Source: Cydia pomonella (Eukaryota > Arthropoda > Insecta > Lepidoptera > Tortricidae). Taken from it: a DNA stretch of 64,000 nucleotides. Positions 33,501-48,500 of this stretch are shown piece by piece. The notes beneath the pieces are model-generated. The model saw only the letters and a list, made by a program, of their open reading frames with translations. It had not been told where the DNA came from and ran no database searches. The DNA lies in NCBI RefSeq assembly GCF_033807575.1, contig NC_084707.1, positions 16,416,550 to 16,480,549 on the forward strand, given 5' to 3'. Both the position numbers and the translations under genes were made by a program. Position 1 is the stretch's first letter. Every line of letters begins with the position of its first letter.

Positions 33501-36500
33501 AATAGGAAGCTGCCCAGCGCGTTTGTCTATTGAATCTAAGACGGCTAGCTGATACTTAGCGGATCCATCCCAAAGGTGGCTGCAATACTCCATACACGAC
33601 CGGACTTGAGCTATGTAAAGCTGAAGAAGCTGCCCCGGTGTGAAGTGCCACTTGACCTTAGAAAGGACGCCTAATCGTCTTGCTGCAGATTTAGCCAGAA
33701 ATTCAATATACGCCCCAAAGCTCAGGTTAGACGAGATACTTGTGCCAAGTAGCTGAAGTTGGTTGGATATCGGTACGGATACATCTCGGAAAGTCGGAGT
33801 CAGGTCGAAAGGACTCCGTTTCGCAGAGAACAGACACGCCTTCGTCTTGATAGCGTTGAATTTGACCAGGTTTGCGTCGCCCCAATCGGATACTGCCTTA
33901 AGTGTCAAATTCAGATGGTCTACCATAGCCTGTCGACAAGATCGGACCTCCTCTTTTTTGGCCCGAGAGTTGGAGAGATAGCTGTCCACGAAGTGCTGTC
34001 ATCGGCATACCCAAAAGCATCTGGGACTAGTATGTCATTGATATGCAGCAGAAATAAGGTCGGGGTCAGAACAGAGCCCTGAGGAACGCCGTCATTAATA
34101 GCCCATGGTTCAGATGTGTAGGTAACCATCTAACACCACCCGGATTATAGAAGTATTTTACTTATAATCTTTGTACTTGGTTCGTATGAGTATGTGTATG
34201 GTTAGCGATTATGTCACTAGACATAATTAAAAAATGGACTTTATCTCCCGTGTGATGAAAATAATAATTAAACATAGACGAGAGAGTTGAATATTGTTAA
34301 ATAAAATGAGACGCTGGCGGTGAAAGTGTTATAATAATTACATGCTGATTATTAATAGTGGCGCGAGCGAAAGCAGTCTTATTTCTTCGCGACTGTTCAA
34401 TATTTTAAAGCTTATTTAGGTGGGTAATACCTAATTAGGTATTTATTTTGTCGACGAGTTAAGAGTTTCCAACATTCCCGCGCGCGCCCACTTTTCCCCT
34501 CTAACCTCACTGGTTCCTTTCGGATTTAGAACTCATGAAGATGAGAAAAAATCCGCTTGTTAGCAATGGATGACTCCGAAACTAAGTAGTTTTTAAAAAC
34601 CGTGTCGCTTTTGATTGTTATACATTATATATGTAGTTACTGTAGTTAACATTCAACAAGCCTGTACGAGCAAGCGGAGCAATGACCAGGCATCGTGATT
34701 ATTATCAAATATCGACTTGTTTACTCTATTATAGCACGGGAATTGTATATTAAATATGTTATGATATATAGTTGTGTTATTACAGCGCTGAATTATCTTT
34801 AGCCTTCACCTCGTGCACGATATTGGCGTTGGGCTGTTGCCAGGCCTGGATTTAGAGACAGGGCACTAGGAATTTAGGTGGGCCTCCTTTTCCATCTCAA
34901 AACTATTGCTAGGTCGCCTCTAGACCCGGGGCTTGTAGGACTAGGCGGAAATCCGGCCCTGGCCGTTGCACTAATAATGAGCATCAAAACTTATTTGGTT
35001 ATTATTTGCCAGTTGTTAAGTGCGCCCCCTTTGTAGCTCATGTAGGACAGATAATTCAGTCAAACGCATCATACTAGGCTACCAAGATTGTCAAGGCATA
35101 TTTTCTGGGATAACCAGTAGTCATCTGAGGCATTGGTTTTCAAACAATCGGCTAGCTAGCGCGGAGACTCGAAGACAGTAGGACATGCGAAGACTACTTT
35201 CGGAGTAACGGGCCGGCCGGACGGCCCGCAGTCCGTCCGCGGTCCGAGTGTGCGGTGTGTTGTGTGACACACTTTTGCGTTCTCAATTTTTAATTAAAAC
35301 TCTGAAATTTGTGGAAACACGTAAATGGCTATATAAAATATACTGCATAGCATCCTATTATTAGTAGTATCTAAAAAAAACGCGAGAATTTCAGTACAAG
35401 CCGCATCTGGCAATAAAATTACTATGAAATGAAATGACAGCTTGAAACTGACAGCTTATTTGATGGGGAAAAAAGTTGCCATGTGAAGAATTTTTTAAAA
35501 TAGCTTCTGAGACGACTCGCTGGTAAGACTATAATACGAAATACAGACAGACAACCGGTATTTATTAGCTTATTAAGTTATTACTATAGATACACGTTAG
35601 TAAATGAGAACAAAATATATAAATAGACGAGTAACACATTTTATTTCATACAGAGAGAATAAATTCCCAAAAAACGAACTTAATCAACAAAATAAAACCC
35701 CATACCAAAGAACTAAAGCGAAAAAAAATTTCATCCCCACTTTATGTGTACCCTTAAAAAATATATTTTATTATAGCACGTACCACTTTGTCGGGTTGAT
35801 CGAAATCCGTGCCAAATTGCAGCTTTCTAGCACTAACGATCAGGGAGCGAAGCCTCGAACGGACAGACAGACCGACGATAGATAGACGGATAGTTGACTA
35901 CGGAACCCTAATAATGGTAATTAAAATCTTATACAACTCATATTCATAACATTCATAACGTAACTCGAGAAGTTACAAGAGGAGATATAAGTTTGTAACA
36001 GATTTCCGGCATATAATCTTAGGTCAAGATAATGCTCACTGTTCAGGTAATACTTTATCTCTGTGATCGTAAAGTGTTTCTCAGCTTGTCGAGTGTGTGG
36101 GTCTTCGTTCGATACCGAAAAGTAATGCTGCTTCTGCGAGCTAGATGCAAGATAATCCCGCGACAGGCTTCAAGGGCTGACTTAGCTTATCCGATCTCTA
36201 GAACACTTCACGTTATACGTAGGTATTATACCTGCCTGCGTAATTTTGTATGACATATTACAATACTTACCAGTTAGTTTACTTACTTACAGCCTCAATG
36301 GATAGGCACGATGCTACAGGTACAGCACAGAGGGATAATTTTAGTTTGATTTGGAATTCTAAATAGCAGCTTTATTAGCTGATGGCAGTTTTGTTTGCCA
36401 GAAGTAGCACGTAAAGCTGCATCTTTATTATTTTTCGCCCTAAGTTGCCCTTTTTCCTCTTTCGCTTTAGTTCTTTGGTTAAATAAATTGAGGAAAAACA

Positions 36501-39500
36501 AGAAGCAAATCGAGATGCATTTGTACGAGTAGCAGTCGGCGACTGGTTAACCACAGCTAACTAACGATCGGTTGCTGGGCAAAAATTTTCTTAGCTTATT
36601 GGGCGCAAACGGCGATTCTCCTCGGCCAGACCAGTAAAAAACCATCTCGGACTAAGCGAAATGGTTTCGAATTGCGAGGTCTCACTTAAAGTGGTCGTAT
36701 GTTTAACTTGTTGAAATAACAGCCAAGTCGCAAGTCGCTTTCGTCTGCTAATGAGTGCTAATGAGGGCGCCAACGCGGAACCAACCCCGCCGGCGCGGCC
36801 TTCGGCTGCACCAGCACCTATAGGACGGAGCACGGCATATGGGCATGAGATTAACCTACAAGTCGTTAGGCTGCCTACGCGTTGGCCGAGTGAACATTTG
36901 CAAGCGACTGCGCACTTGATAGATGGATTACTGTTCATCTATCATGTGCTTCTATTTTTATAAAATGACTACCTACTGAATAGGAAAATGTTAATTCGTA
37001 GCACGTGGATTAAGCTCTAAACAATTTTTCACTCTTTAGATTTGTCAACTATTTTAATCCCGCTAAATGGTTGAGTTAATTAATCATCATTAGATTGGAA
37101 TTATTTACAACTTTGTAATATTTACGTCTATTAAGTTCTTGCATTCTTCAGAGTAACTATAAGTAAGTACTCGAACTAATATTTTAGGTACCATACCTAC
37201 CTAGATATAACTGAACTGAACTTGCTTCATTGTTATATTTTAGTTATATCATTTAAATTGGTACTAATGGTAACACTGGTAATTAGGAAAGAAAATGAAG
37301 TAAGTAGGTACATTACCTCGGTACTCTATCATGCACGCCGAGTCGCGTGGAAAAAGCGCAAGCCTCTCGCCAAATCTGTCTACGGTCCGCCGCCAGTACT
37401 AAATGAATTATTAATCATAGACAAACAAAGTTCACTGAACCCCTTTAGCTCTAAATTAGTGGCATATCACTGACGTATTTTAGCCGGCCATCATTAAACC
37501 TGTGGTCTAATATAATTTGGCACCGGTAAGTTTAATTAAAATGGAAGTCTGCGTGTGACGAGGACTTTCTATTAACTGTGGTATCTTAATTCAGCAGATT
37601 ACTAAATAAATACTTAAAGTAAATTTAATTTTCTTAATATCTTTAACATATATGTATACTAAATTAATGTAGTACATTTATTACGAGTAGGTTGATAAAA
37701 TAAAGACTGAAAATACAGACGTCAATTATGATTCGGGTTTAATAATATTATATTCGACTAGACAATATACATACTACCTCTATGTTTGATGTGTGCGTAC
37801 TAAACTAGCCTTAGCTTTAACACATGGCACTGAACATGAGATTATACTGGAACGTTTCCAATTGATGCCCGTTAGTATAAACACAACGCTCGAGTTCCGT
37901 AGCCAAATCTACGAATAAATTTGAAATCAGAACGGAAACAAAGGGACAAACACTCATTTATCACTTTTTTGTCAAATTAATCAAATACAAAATTAAACTA
38001 GAACTATCATCCTAATAATAACTACCTAGCACATTTTTGTAGCGAACTATTATTTAGAAATCCAACACTGATGCGATCTGAATGTAGGCATCAGGGACTT
38101 GTAGATAATAGGTAGCGTTTATTGTTCAAGTAATTAACACACCTATGTAGAAGACCAAACTAAATATTGCTTCTATAGATTATATGTAGCTACATAACAT
38201 ATGTGTCATGTTGACGACACGCGTACGGCCGAACTGCAGGGGCCTATTTCTCGAACGGTACGAGTATTAGACTAATATTATTAGTCCACAAATTGTCAAG
38301 TCGTATGGGTTACCATGGCAACGCACTAATAATATCAGACTTATACCGTTCGAGAAATGGGCCCTAGGCGGGCTACTTAAATAACAAGCAAAATCCACTG
38401 TCGGCAGAACCACACTCCCGATCAGCTACCAAGTTAGCCTCACTTTGGAAAGCGTGGAATGCTGTTCTGGCCTATCGAATGCATTCTGCTCTTAGGTAAT
38501 TTGTTTAAATTAGAAATTAGCCTACTTCGGTTCGTCACCATGAATAAGCTGGAATTGTAAAATGAATTAGAAATGGTTACCTTTCTCTTAAAAATGCTAG
38601 AAAATTCTTAACCAGCCTAAGTACTTTCGGTATCTGTAATGATCGAGCGCAAAGCAGAACCCGAGAAGTAGTTGAACGTCTAGCTTGTTGTTTATCGCAA
38701 CTCGCATGATGGTAATGCACGGGAAATAGAAAAAGTAGTTGCTAAGTAACTACATTGTTGCCCGGCCACCAGTTACTGATAAAATAAAAGCTCGCCAGAA
38801 CATCAAACGAATGCCACCACACTGGCTCATCCTCGGCGCATTCCCGATAAGCGTCAGTAATGGACTGGACAAGACACAAACCAATTAACAAGTGGTGAGT
38901 GGCCTCGTGCCCGGAGGGACTGGTGATGACGTCACTGCGATAGCTAAATGTCGGCCTCGGTTAAAATAATTTTAGGTGGGGTACCTATACCTACGTTATA
39001 TGTCGGTTAATTATAATACTAAATATGTATGCCTATTTTTATTGGTTTAAAGTGTCTCAAAACCTGCGCCAGAACCAACCAACCACCAACATACCAACAT
39101 GTCTTGGGATGGTATTCCACCTGTCCAATTTCTTCGACCAATGTGCATTGATTGCGTCTCCACTCTCTCATTAAGCAAAATGTGAGATGCAAATATACAT
39201 TTGACCTCGAAATTTGACAGGTGGAAGATCATCCTTAGGTACAGGTACAGCATAGCAAAGGACACTGGATGACGGAGGGCCTGCCTCCTGCCTGGAGGGG
39301 AGGGACGTGCCTGTATTTTTTATTGGACTGTTGTTAAACGCGAGCAAGTGACTTTAATTGTGAAAAATTATACTTTACAAAAGGAAGTAAAAATCAGTGT
39401 CACAATAATAACCTAGTTAGTTACACTTGTACTTTTTATTGGAATCTACTTCATTAGAGCATATTTTGTCACCAGCATTTAGTTCTCCGACAAGTCTGTA

Positions 39501-42500
39501 CTTCAGCTTATTACAATGATATTAAAGTAAAATTAAGTTTTTGCGCTATGCAAGTTTCAAGCATGTATATGAAAAGGGATGAAAATCACCTTGAACTTTA
39601 CTGTAAAAAGTAATTAAATAAACGTATTTGTATATTGAACAGACAACATGTTTTTTTTTTACTTTTTTTATGATTTTTCCGAATATTACATAGAATAACT
39701 TTACTGCGAACACAAATAATTCACCATTAAATAAGCTTATAACTGATATGTAGGAATAATCAGGAACTTGTACCTACCTATAACTTTTTATCAGTAATAT
39801 ACTTTGTGACAGAAATTACGGACTCACTACGAACAAACAAGGATAATCAATCAGGAAAGTAGTTGGTTAATACTCGATGTACTTAATTAAACTAAATTGA
39901 ATAGGCATGTCCCATGACCATAAATACATTTAAAATGTTACTTACAGTGTCGCTAATAGATATGAAGCAAATGTCGTTTTATCTTCACGTCCTATTGATA
40001 TGTCACATAGTTTCATGTTGACAATGTAAGGACTTTCTATTATCAGCTAGCTGTTGGGATGCTTTGTGGATTCGAATACCTAATAATAATAATAATTGTT
40101 ATGTGTAGAGCACGACGCGGTTATGTGAGTCGTTATGTAAACTATCGTTATGCGAGTTCATTGTTTAGAGTTAGGTAGCGTGTCATTATGGACGTTATTA
40201 TAACCATAACTAGTGCATTTAAACGCTGTCTTGGACAGTAAAAACCAGGTGAAAACAAACATTGCCCCAAAACCAGTATTGGCATATACGTAACCAAGAA
40301 ATTTGTAGCGCAGTGTCAAAAATCTGTATTAAACCAAAGTAACACAAACTGTCTTAAGAAATGTGGCACATTCTTTTTTGATTTACGATGTTGACTAGGT
40401 TGTTTTGATTTACGATGTTTTTTCTGTAGCGATTAAATAGTCGGTATAATTTGTCTATGTTGACCAACCGAATATGATGATAGCGCCAAAGTAATAGGTA
40501 CCCGGTACCCATATGTAGTCATTGATTGCCCTTTAATTATTGATTACAGATCATAGGTAATAAATCTGTACAAATAGGAATAAGTCAGGATGGCAGCACT
40601 GGCCCTAAAACTTCCTTTTGCTTCGTTCGAGCGCCTGCTTTGTGGTCCTGGCGAGAAGATGGCGTCAATCAATAGCCTCCCCTGTGCTGGGATTCGCCGG
40701 GTCCGGGCCAGGGAGGGGAGCAAATGTGGATAAATGTTATTATATTACGTTACGACCTAGAGAATATTTACTGCACCGTTTCTTTCTCGGTTTCCATTTT
40801 ATCAGTATTTTACCCTCCGCGCATATTATTATGTGTTAGTGGGCATTTATAATTTTAGCTTCAATGGTAAGTGTAACTTGAGTTATTACCGTTCAATAAG
40901 TCAGTTTTATAATGAAACGAAATCATTTTCCGCCAGTTTTTTGGCCTCCAATATTAATATTTATTTTCATTTTCATTTCATTTTTTCAATCATGGTTACT
41001 TTACTGAGTAAAATGAATTGGTGTTTACAAAAAATAATCATGTATTGTTACTAAGAATCTCATGATAATAAAAGTGCAAACATATAATCATAATCATCAA
41101 AAGTCGTTCGGGGAAATAAACCGTATCAGTAACTAATTTTACAACTTAAATGTTTCGATACTAGGAGGAACTGTACCTAACGCACGCTATGTAATGAATT
41201 ACTTATTAGGATATAGATAATTATTCATGCAATACTGTGACAAAGTAATGATAGTAGAAAGTATCAAGGAAATTAATCTTATCCTGTTTTTATGAGTTAT
41301 GACTCTTAATGCGTCAATACTAGGAACGCGTTATGGTACGATGAATAGGTATTATTAGGAACGAAAGATCTTCAGAGATCCAATTTCCGCAAAAATGTGC
41401 GAGGGATGGGGAGTGCGAGTCGTCGTCGCCCCTGCAGAGAGGGGGTCGGCGCGGGTTCGAGGGGGCCAGTCGGGAGCGAGGGTGGCGGCTGCGGCTGCGC
41501 GGGCCCGGAGCCCTAGGGACGCGGCGCGTGGAACCCCTGCTTCCCGCACCCCGCCTAAGGCCCTCGAAAGCACGATTAATAAGCACTCATTCAAGCTCCA
41601 ACACGCGATTGTCGCCATGGCAACTTCGCAGCTCGATGGTCAATGAGAGCCAGAGTTCTTTTTGCAAAGAGCTTTCCAAATGATCATTTGTATGTTCATT
41701 AAATCGGGCATCAAGACAAAACAGTCAGCGTGTCACATTAGTTTGCCGAATATTCATAGGTAGCTGCATTTTGAAATACTTATAAAAATAAAATTTGATG
41801 ATGACATTGACATCAGCATTTTTCACTAAAGTAATCAAAAGAATCATATTGCTAGTTGTTGTATCGCCAGTTATAGAGCAAGGGTTAAATGACTGCCAGA
41901 CTTACGTCTTAGTATAAAAGCTGAAAGTTCTTCGATACATGGCGTTATAAGTGTTAAGTAGGGTATAAATGAGAAAAAAATGCCTTTAGAACTTACCATT
42001 AGCGGATCGGGCCGCCGGTGACGTGGCCTCCTTGCTTCGGGCGTTTTCCTTCTCCTTCCCATTGGTCCCTGTAAAAAACAAAACTGCTACAGTATTTCTA
42101 GTCTGGATTCCAAATCAATATTAAACGAGTAATGTACACAAGTCCCTAGGATTACATCAAAGGTAGGTATATATTTATATAATCTAACACGAGGGGTGGG
42201 GGGAGGTTAGGGTCGGCAACGCGCAAGTAACTCCTCTGGAGTAGCATGCGTACATAGGCTACGGAGACTGCTTACCACCAGGCGGGCCGTATGCTTGTTT
42301 GCCACCGACGTAGTATTAAAAAAAAGATCTAACAACAAACCTACGAGTATTTAGGCATAACATAACGGACTAAAACGTGAAAGGTTAATGCGTGGTTATG
42401 AATCAATTAGATATAAAACAGCTTGAATAGATATAAATGTCAATGGAACCGATTGAGTAGTATAAATAATTATAATTATATGCATAGGCTATTTAATTCG

Positions 42501-45500
42501 TTAGCTGTTAGATAGTTACTTGTATTTTATTTTATAACCTCTTCTTCTGTATAATAAATAGCGCTCAGAAATGACTGTCTTCAAAGTTCCAAAATAAACA
42601 CTTTGTTGCAATCAATCAGTCAACACAATGAAAGAGTCAGTAAACTCATCAAGTCGTTATAAATTACTCCGTTGGTCGAGCCGATGTACAAACAAAACTA
42701 AGTAAATTAATATCGTTTACTTAGTGATTCACTCTTGTTACATGAACGACTCCCACCAACCGGCTGGAGTCGGGCCGTGCCGGGGCGCACTTTCAAGTTA
42801 TGTATGGCAGAAGCGATGGCGTCCGGAGCCGGTCGCGTCCGCGAGGAGCCGACCGGCTTGCGGCCGTACAAACTTGAAATGCGCTCCAACTCCGTCCGTT
42901 CGCTGGGAATCGTTCTTTATACTAAAATGGCTAAAATAATAATTATATTGATTTATTCACAGGAATCCTTTTTAGCATAAGGTGGCCGGTTATTGTAAGG
43001 TGGCCAGTAATAGACGGTTTACCCTATAACGCGTAATACAGCCTCCTTAGAAATGACTACATTTAGCGATACTGCACGATGATCAGAGAAAACTCATTAT
43101 GGTATTGAATGCGTAATATGTATTATACATACGTACGAGTATTATTATGTTTCGGTCAAGAAAATTAATGTAAGTAGGTATTACTAGTAGATAAAAGTAA
43201 AGTATTTACGTGGGGCAAACTGAAAGTTTTAAAAATAGAAATACCGTAATTATGAGGACGTCTGTTTTTATTCTAATGCGTATTGTATTTAGTTCTGACA
43301 ACGCGTACTAATTTCACATTTTCAATAATAGGATCACCCTGAAACGCACACGGCTCATTCTCCCAAAGCCCTTTTTGAAGGGCGATTTTGGGTCCTTAGA
43401 GGTTTTGTATGAAATTCGCCAGGTACTCCTCGAGGTTAAAGATTCTGTAAGACATAAATATTTATGCAAGATTTTTACTACTGGTGTCATAGGAATATAG
43501 GTGTCCGAATCTGCTGATGTGCAACTTTTTTCAGTAATTTTATTAATGGCACAACTGCGATGTAAACTTTTGACATTGCTGTTAAATGACATGCTTTTCT
43601 ATGATCAATTGATCATCCGTCAAATAATTACACAAGCGAATAAATTTTAAATTCTAAGCGTAAACAGACGTACGAGAACTATACTTAGGCTTCATTATAA
43701 AAATTTAAAATTCCAAGTATAAACAGACGTAACAATTTGCAAGTTGCCAGCAATCCTGAAATGACAACCAAATTACATCTCAAAAAATGTACATAGAGTT
43801 ATATTTTCATAAATTATATGCCTCTTTTTGTTATATGCTCTCTAAATGGCCTTTTCTAAGAACATTCAGTGTTACTATAAAATATGCTGAAATTATAATT
43901 ATGTAATAATTGTGTGTTAGTTTCCTTGTAAAGGGACACGTAATGTTTCATGGAATTGATAAGTACTTAACAAAAATATTTAATCATTTCATAAAACTAA
44001 TTTGTCATGCATACGAGTATAAACTCGGAACCACTTTTTTATCGAAAAACGGAAGTTTTCCTCCCACATTGTTGTCCCAACATAATATTATTATCAGTGA
44101 TTTCCTGCCTTCCTGTTTTAATACATCGGCAGTAAAACCGAGTTGGGCTTTAAATGTCATCTAAAGTAGAGCCGGAAATATCTAGTCGCAGATAGAGCGG
44201 GAATAGCGTTGGAGATAGGTATGTTCCCGAGAGGATCCTTTTTGCCGCGGTGCCGTCCGACCGGTTCTGAGCGAGCGTTCACCCGGCGGTGCCACCCGAC
44301 GCCCGACCGACGAGCCGAGGTCGGTCCATTCGCAGATTCTTTTCTACCCATGCTTACTCCACTTCTTTCCATCACGTCACGCATAAGAAAAATAATATGC
44401 AACTGTATGTTGTAAAGCGAAAGTCGAACGACCGCCCAGAAATTCTAATGATTTTATAGTGGCAGAAATTCTGCCACTATAAAATCATCATGAAATTGTT
44501 TTAATGGGGCATATTTTTGAAGTTACTTTTGGGTGACTTATAGTTCGGTGCAAAAGTGTACCTTTAAAACAGCTATATAAAGCTTCTGTTAGTTCAATGT
44601 TAAAGATGACTAGCTCAATAGTGGGACCGGATTTTTGCCCTATAAGTTTCGATAATTCTAAAGAGTGAAAAGTGATGCTTATCTGACATGGGACATATTT
44701 TTAAGCATATTTGTAATATATGAAGAAAAGTTAGAACGAGCGTTAGATATTATTCTGCCATAACTAGAAAACTATGTTCACGATTTAAACAGTTGATACC
44801 TCATTTTATTTTAGAGAGGCTAAATTTCTTAATTATGTATGGTTCCCTATTTGGAATTTTCATAGGAGGAATTAGAAATATTGGAAAAAATAAAAATGTG
44901 TTTTTGCCTACTTTTCGATTCGAAATTACAAAATAACCGTAAATGCCAAGTACATCATATGTTAGGCCGATTTTTAGAAAATTTCAAGGAGTACTGTTGT
45001 GTATTAACTATGTGCCGGCCCCTTGATCGACATTAACTTCTCTACATTCTACTAATATGCAAGTGTATAATAACCAAAGAATCGAAAAAAAATCTGTAAT
45101 ATCCAGAGAAGAAAATGGGAAACGTTTGTATGGAGAAGCGGTTGTCCCCTTTCCTACAATTTCAGGGTTCAGGTGCCGTAATCACACTAAATTTTCGTAA
45201 CTAAAAATGTAACAGTTATCTCAATTTCGTGTCCTTATCTGCATGTACAGCAATCAAGTCCCTATCTCGACAGCCATGTTGCCCCGCGTTATCGAGTGGC
45301 AATAGTTGTACAGGTTAAACCGATTGCATCAAACCGAATCTTGCGAATTGTTTGAGGTTGACGTGGAGGCGGACGCGCCGACCTTGGCAGTGGCGTTGAC
45401 TCGGCCGGCCTCAAATCCCGATACCAACTGTCGCGCCATAGGTACCTACATTAACATATGAGCCACACTGCTAAGCGTACTCATCACACCTTGTATTTAA

Positions 45501-48500
45501 AGTTAAAGCTTCGTTCGTTAACATCCGTCATCGGAGGCTCAGCCTGTTTGGTTGATACTTATCGGATACGGTAATTTTAGTACCTACTTTTTTTATGACA
45601 CAGATTATTTGGTTTTATATCTTGCAAGTAATGTTGTCTAATAAATCGCTTTACTTATAAAGCAAATGGTTGCTACGTCAATATAAGTAGAGTCAGAATG
45701 AGGATCATAATATTCAAAACCATATACTTAAGTGCCAAAGTCGTTACGTCGTTAAATTAAATTTCTTGGTCTTTTAGCTTTAGTATTTTTTTTTCGAAAC
45801 ATGCTTCATTAAATAACATTTAAATAAGCAGGAAAATCAATATCTTTAAGAATTATAATTGCAGCTCCCAGTTCATTGAACGTTACACGGATAGGCGGCA
45901 GGCAAATACATCATAAAGTTATTGTTAACTCAAATAACGATAATAAATGTAGTCATAAAATAATTGTGTTTAAAACATAAATGTTGCGTGTCTATAATTA
46001 GAAATGATGCAATTTGCAAGTGTTACTTTTTGTAAGGGGCGCATGGCGCATGGTTTTGCCGTGCAAAAAAAGAGTAAACCATGTGTTAAGTTTATTTGGT
46101 TCTAAAAATATGCTAAGCAGACGTATGTTCCAACGATATGTATAGCTATACAGATACTGCAGATTAAAATTGAAATGTTGCCACCGTCACTCGAACAAGA
46201 CAAGAGAGAGTAATTTAGACTGTCCCAGTAGTTGTCCGTTCATGATAAATAAAATATTTCTAAGAATATCGCATTATGTTGTCTACATGCGAGACACACT
46301 GTAGAACGACGCTTGTGGCTGGACAGGAGAATTTCCTGTTTTTGATGATGACTTTACATGGTGTTGACAGGGAATCGTAATATTTGGGACGGATTTAGCG
46401 CTGAACAGATTCTCAAGATCCTTACTAGATTTTTATTAAGACAATAAAAAGTTATCGTCGAAAAACCTTTTTTTTTCTTTTTGTCCAAACACAAGTAGGT
46501 ACCTATATGGCGTCGTTCTACAGTGGGACATGGTAACGTTATATTTTCCTGTTTACTGGTCTCTGTTGGAATAATTAAACAAGTACGCTGCTAATGACTT
46601 TATAAATGAATACAAGCAAAATACCTATCAATCGACCTTATATTATTGGCGCGTTTTAAGAGTCCCTGGCAAGCTCAGTCGAATTTCACCTTCCCAATTC
46701 CCATACAAACGGAGTTTCATTTTTATTTTAAAACTGCGTGTTGGATTGCAGTGAAACGTTCCAGATACAATGACATGAGGTATATCTACTTCTGTAATTA
46801 CTTTATATAGCTCCAATTTATAAAACAAACGAAATAGAGCAAAAACAAGTTTTGCATGAAAAACTGAAATTCGCCATATTTTTTAAATTATGGGATATGA
46901 AATTACATTTATAAACTATTTAAAGGACTAGATATACCTTATTCTATTGTAAGTACGAAGTTTCAGAGCAATCTATCTAGTCGTTTTAAAATGTGAGAAC
47001 TACGTTTGTATGGAGAACCAAGCTTGCTGGGAACCCTTAACAAACTAACCTCGTGACACGCCGATAATACATAAACAAAGCGATTATTAGCAAGCAATGG
47101 ATTTAGTAAATTAACGGTAATCATTATTAAACGGATCTCGCGTGATAAAATATCTACTGGTAATACTTTTGTCCTGCTCCTCCACACGTAACAGCCATAC
47201 CATTCATAGGCAAAGCAGTTGGAATTCGGAATTCATAATACGGCAAACAAATGGATGTGACCTGATTGATTATAATTATTATAAACCAATGGCTGTGTGT
47301 TTATGTTTAATGTCTGGTGAAGCAGAATTATACCTACATTTGTGCTTAGTGACATTGGGATCTGTTTTCTCAGAATAAGAACATGATATTATCTAGTAGG
47401 TAACGAGTTAGCCAAAGAGCCAATCAGACCGGAGTGCAGCACAGACCATATTGGATTACTACGAGGCCGTACTCACGCGTGTGGTACTAAAGGACACCAA
47501 CCACGGCTAGGCACTGTATCGTCGAGCGCAAAACATTTTGTTCGTCTTTTAATTTTTCATAGAGATTCGTTATCAGCTGTTCATTGTTTGGTAGGTTGTT
47601 AGGAATGTTTTCAAATGTTGTTATCACCTCAGATCATGTCACTAAGGAATCTTACGAGATTGCTAATGCTTGAATGTAATGGAAACGCAAAATAAATGTA
47701 TCACAAAAAGACGTTAAAACATAAAATATATGGAGGACCAGCGGAGATCAAGATAACGGAGCAGGTGTTCAATACGTCTGTTTGAAGTCACGCCACCAAA
47801 GTCACGTTATGGGTAGATAGTTGTATTGTACTGTACCTTAAGTATAACCATCAAAATGCACGTACTAATAACAACTACGTTATTTGAAACAATACATAAA
47901 GGTACATTCTGTACATACATATTTCTGTTAATACAAAGTTAACATTTACTTTATTTGCTGTTCATATAATTTGCGCACTGTTGCAATGGAGTATTTTATT
48001 TGTGTACATAGTCATAGCAATGTAAAAAGCTTAGATATAATAATACTAACGTAGATAATAAGATAATGAGCTATTATGTTACTAACCATGTATTATGAAT
48101 CCTTGTTATTTGAAATGAATGATTAAGAATAATATTAAAAAATACCGAAAATATTAGAATAAGGTGACAGAGTAACAAAATTATTTTTTACTTATAATGA
48201 TTGTGAGCTTGTTTGCCTTTAAATTAAACTGTTTTACACAAGTGTACTTCGTGCTGCCATATGGTACGGACCGCGGATGGTTATGTCGACGCATTCATAC
48301 TATAAAAGGAATCTTATGTTTTTAAGGTCATTCGTCTCGAAGATTTTAAACGTGGCTCATAACGAAATTTAATATTAGCGTTATACCTTTATGTCACAGA
48401 TTACATTGAACAGAACAATATCTAATACTAAGCAAATGCATACGAGCATACAGACATAAAATTTAACAAGTACGTAGATTAAAAGTATCTTAATGCCTAA

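Larger units (their letters stand above)
34130..41354. other. Intronic stretch
   Basis: AT-rich intron sequence of the large gene. It includes a GC-rich patch at 35160-35265 (GGGCCGGCCGGACGGCCCGC palindrome-like core; possible internal promoter), a GACGGACAGACAG repeat tail at about 35800-35915, the candidate exon at 36591 and the MITE at 38240. Otherwise I see nothing coding. Confidence 0.4.

Noticed and set aside
42707..42889. Exon-like minus-strand reading with SSLYGRKPVGSSRTRPAPD
   Set aside because: The block is an inverted repeat with open frames on both strands, and its phase does not fit the neighbouring exons; a GC-rich MITE is the simpler reading.
44209..44415. ORFs on both strands in a GC-rich patch
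   Set aside because: Overlapping open frames on both strands with no splice sites; looks like a repeat fragment.
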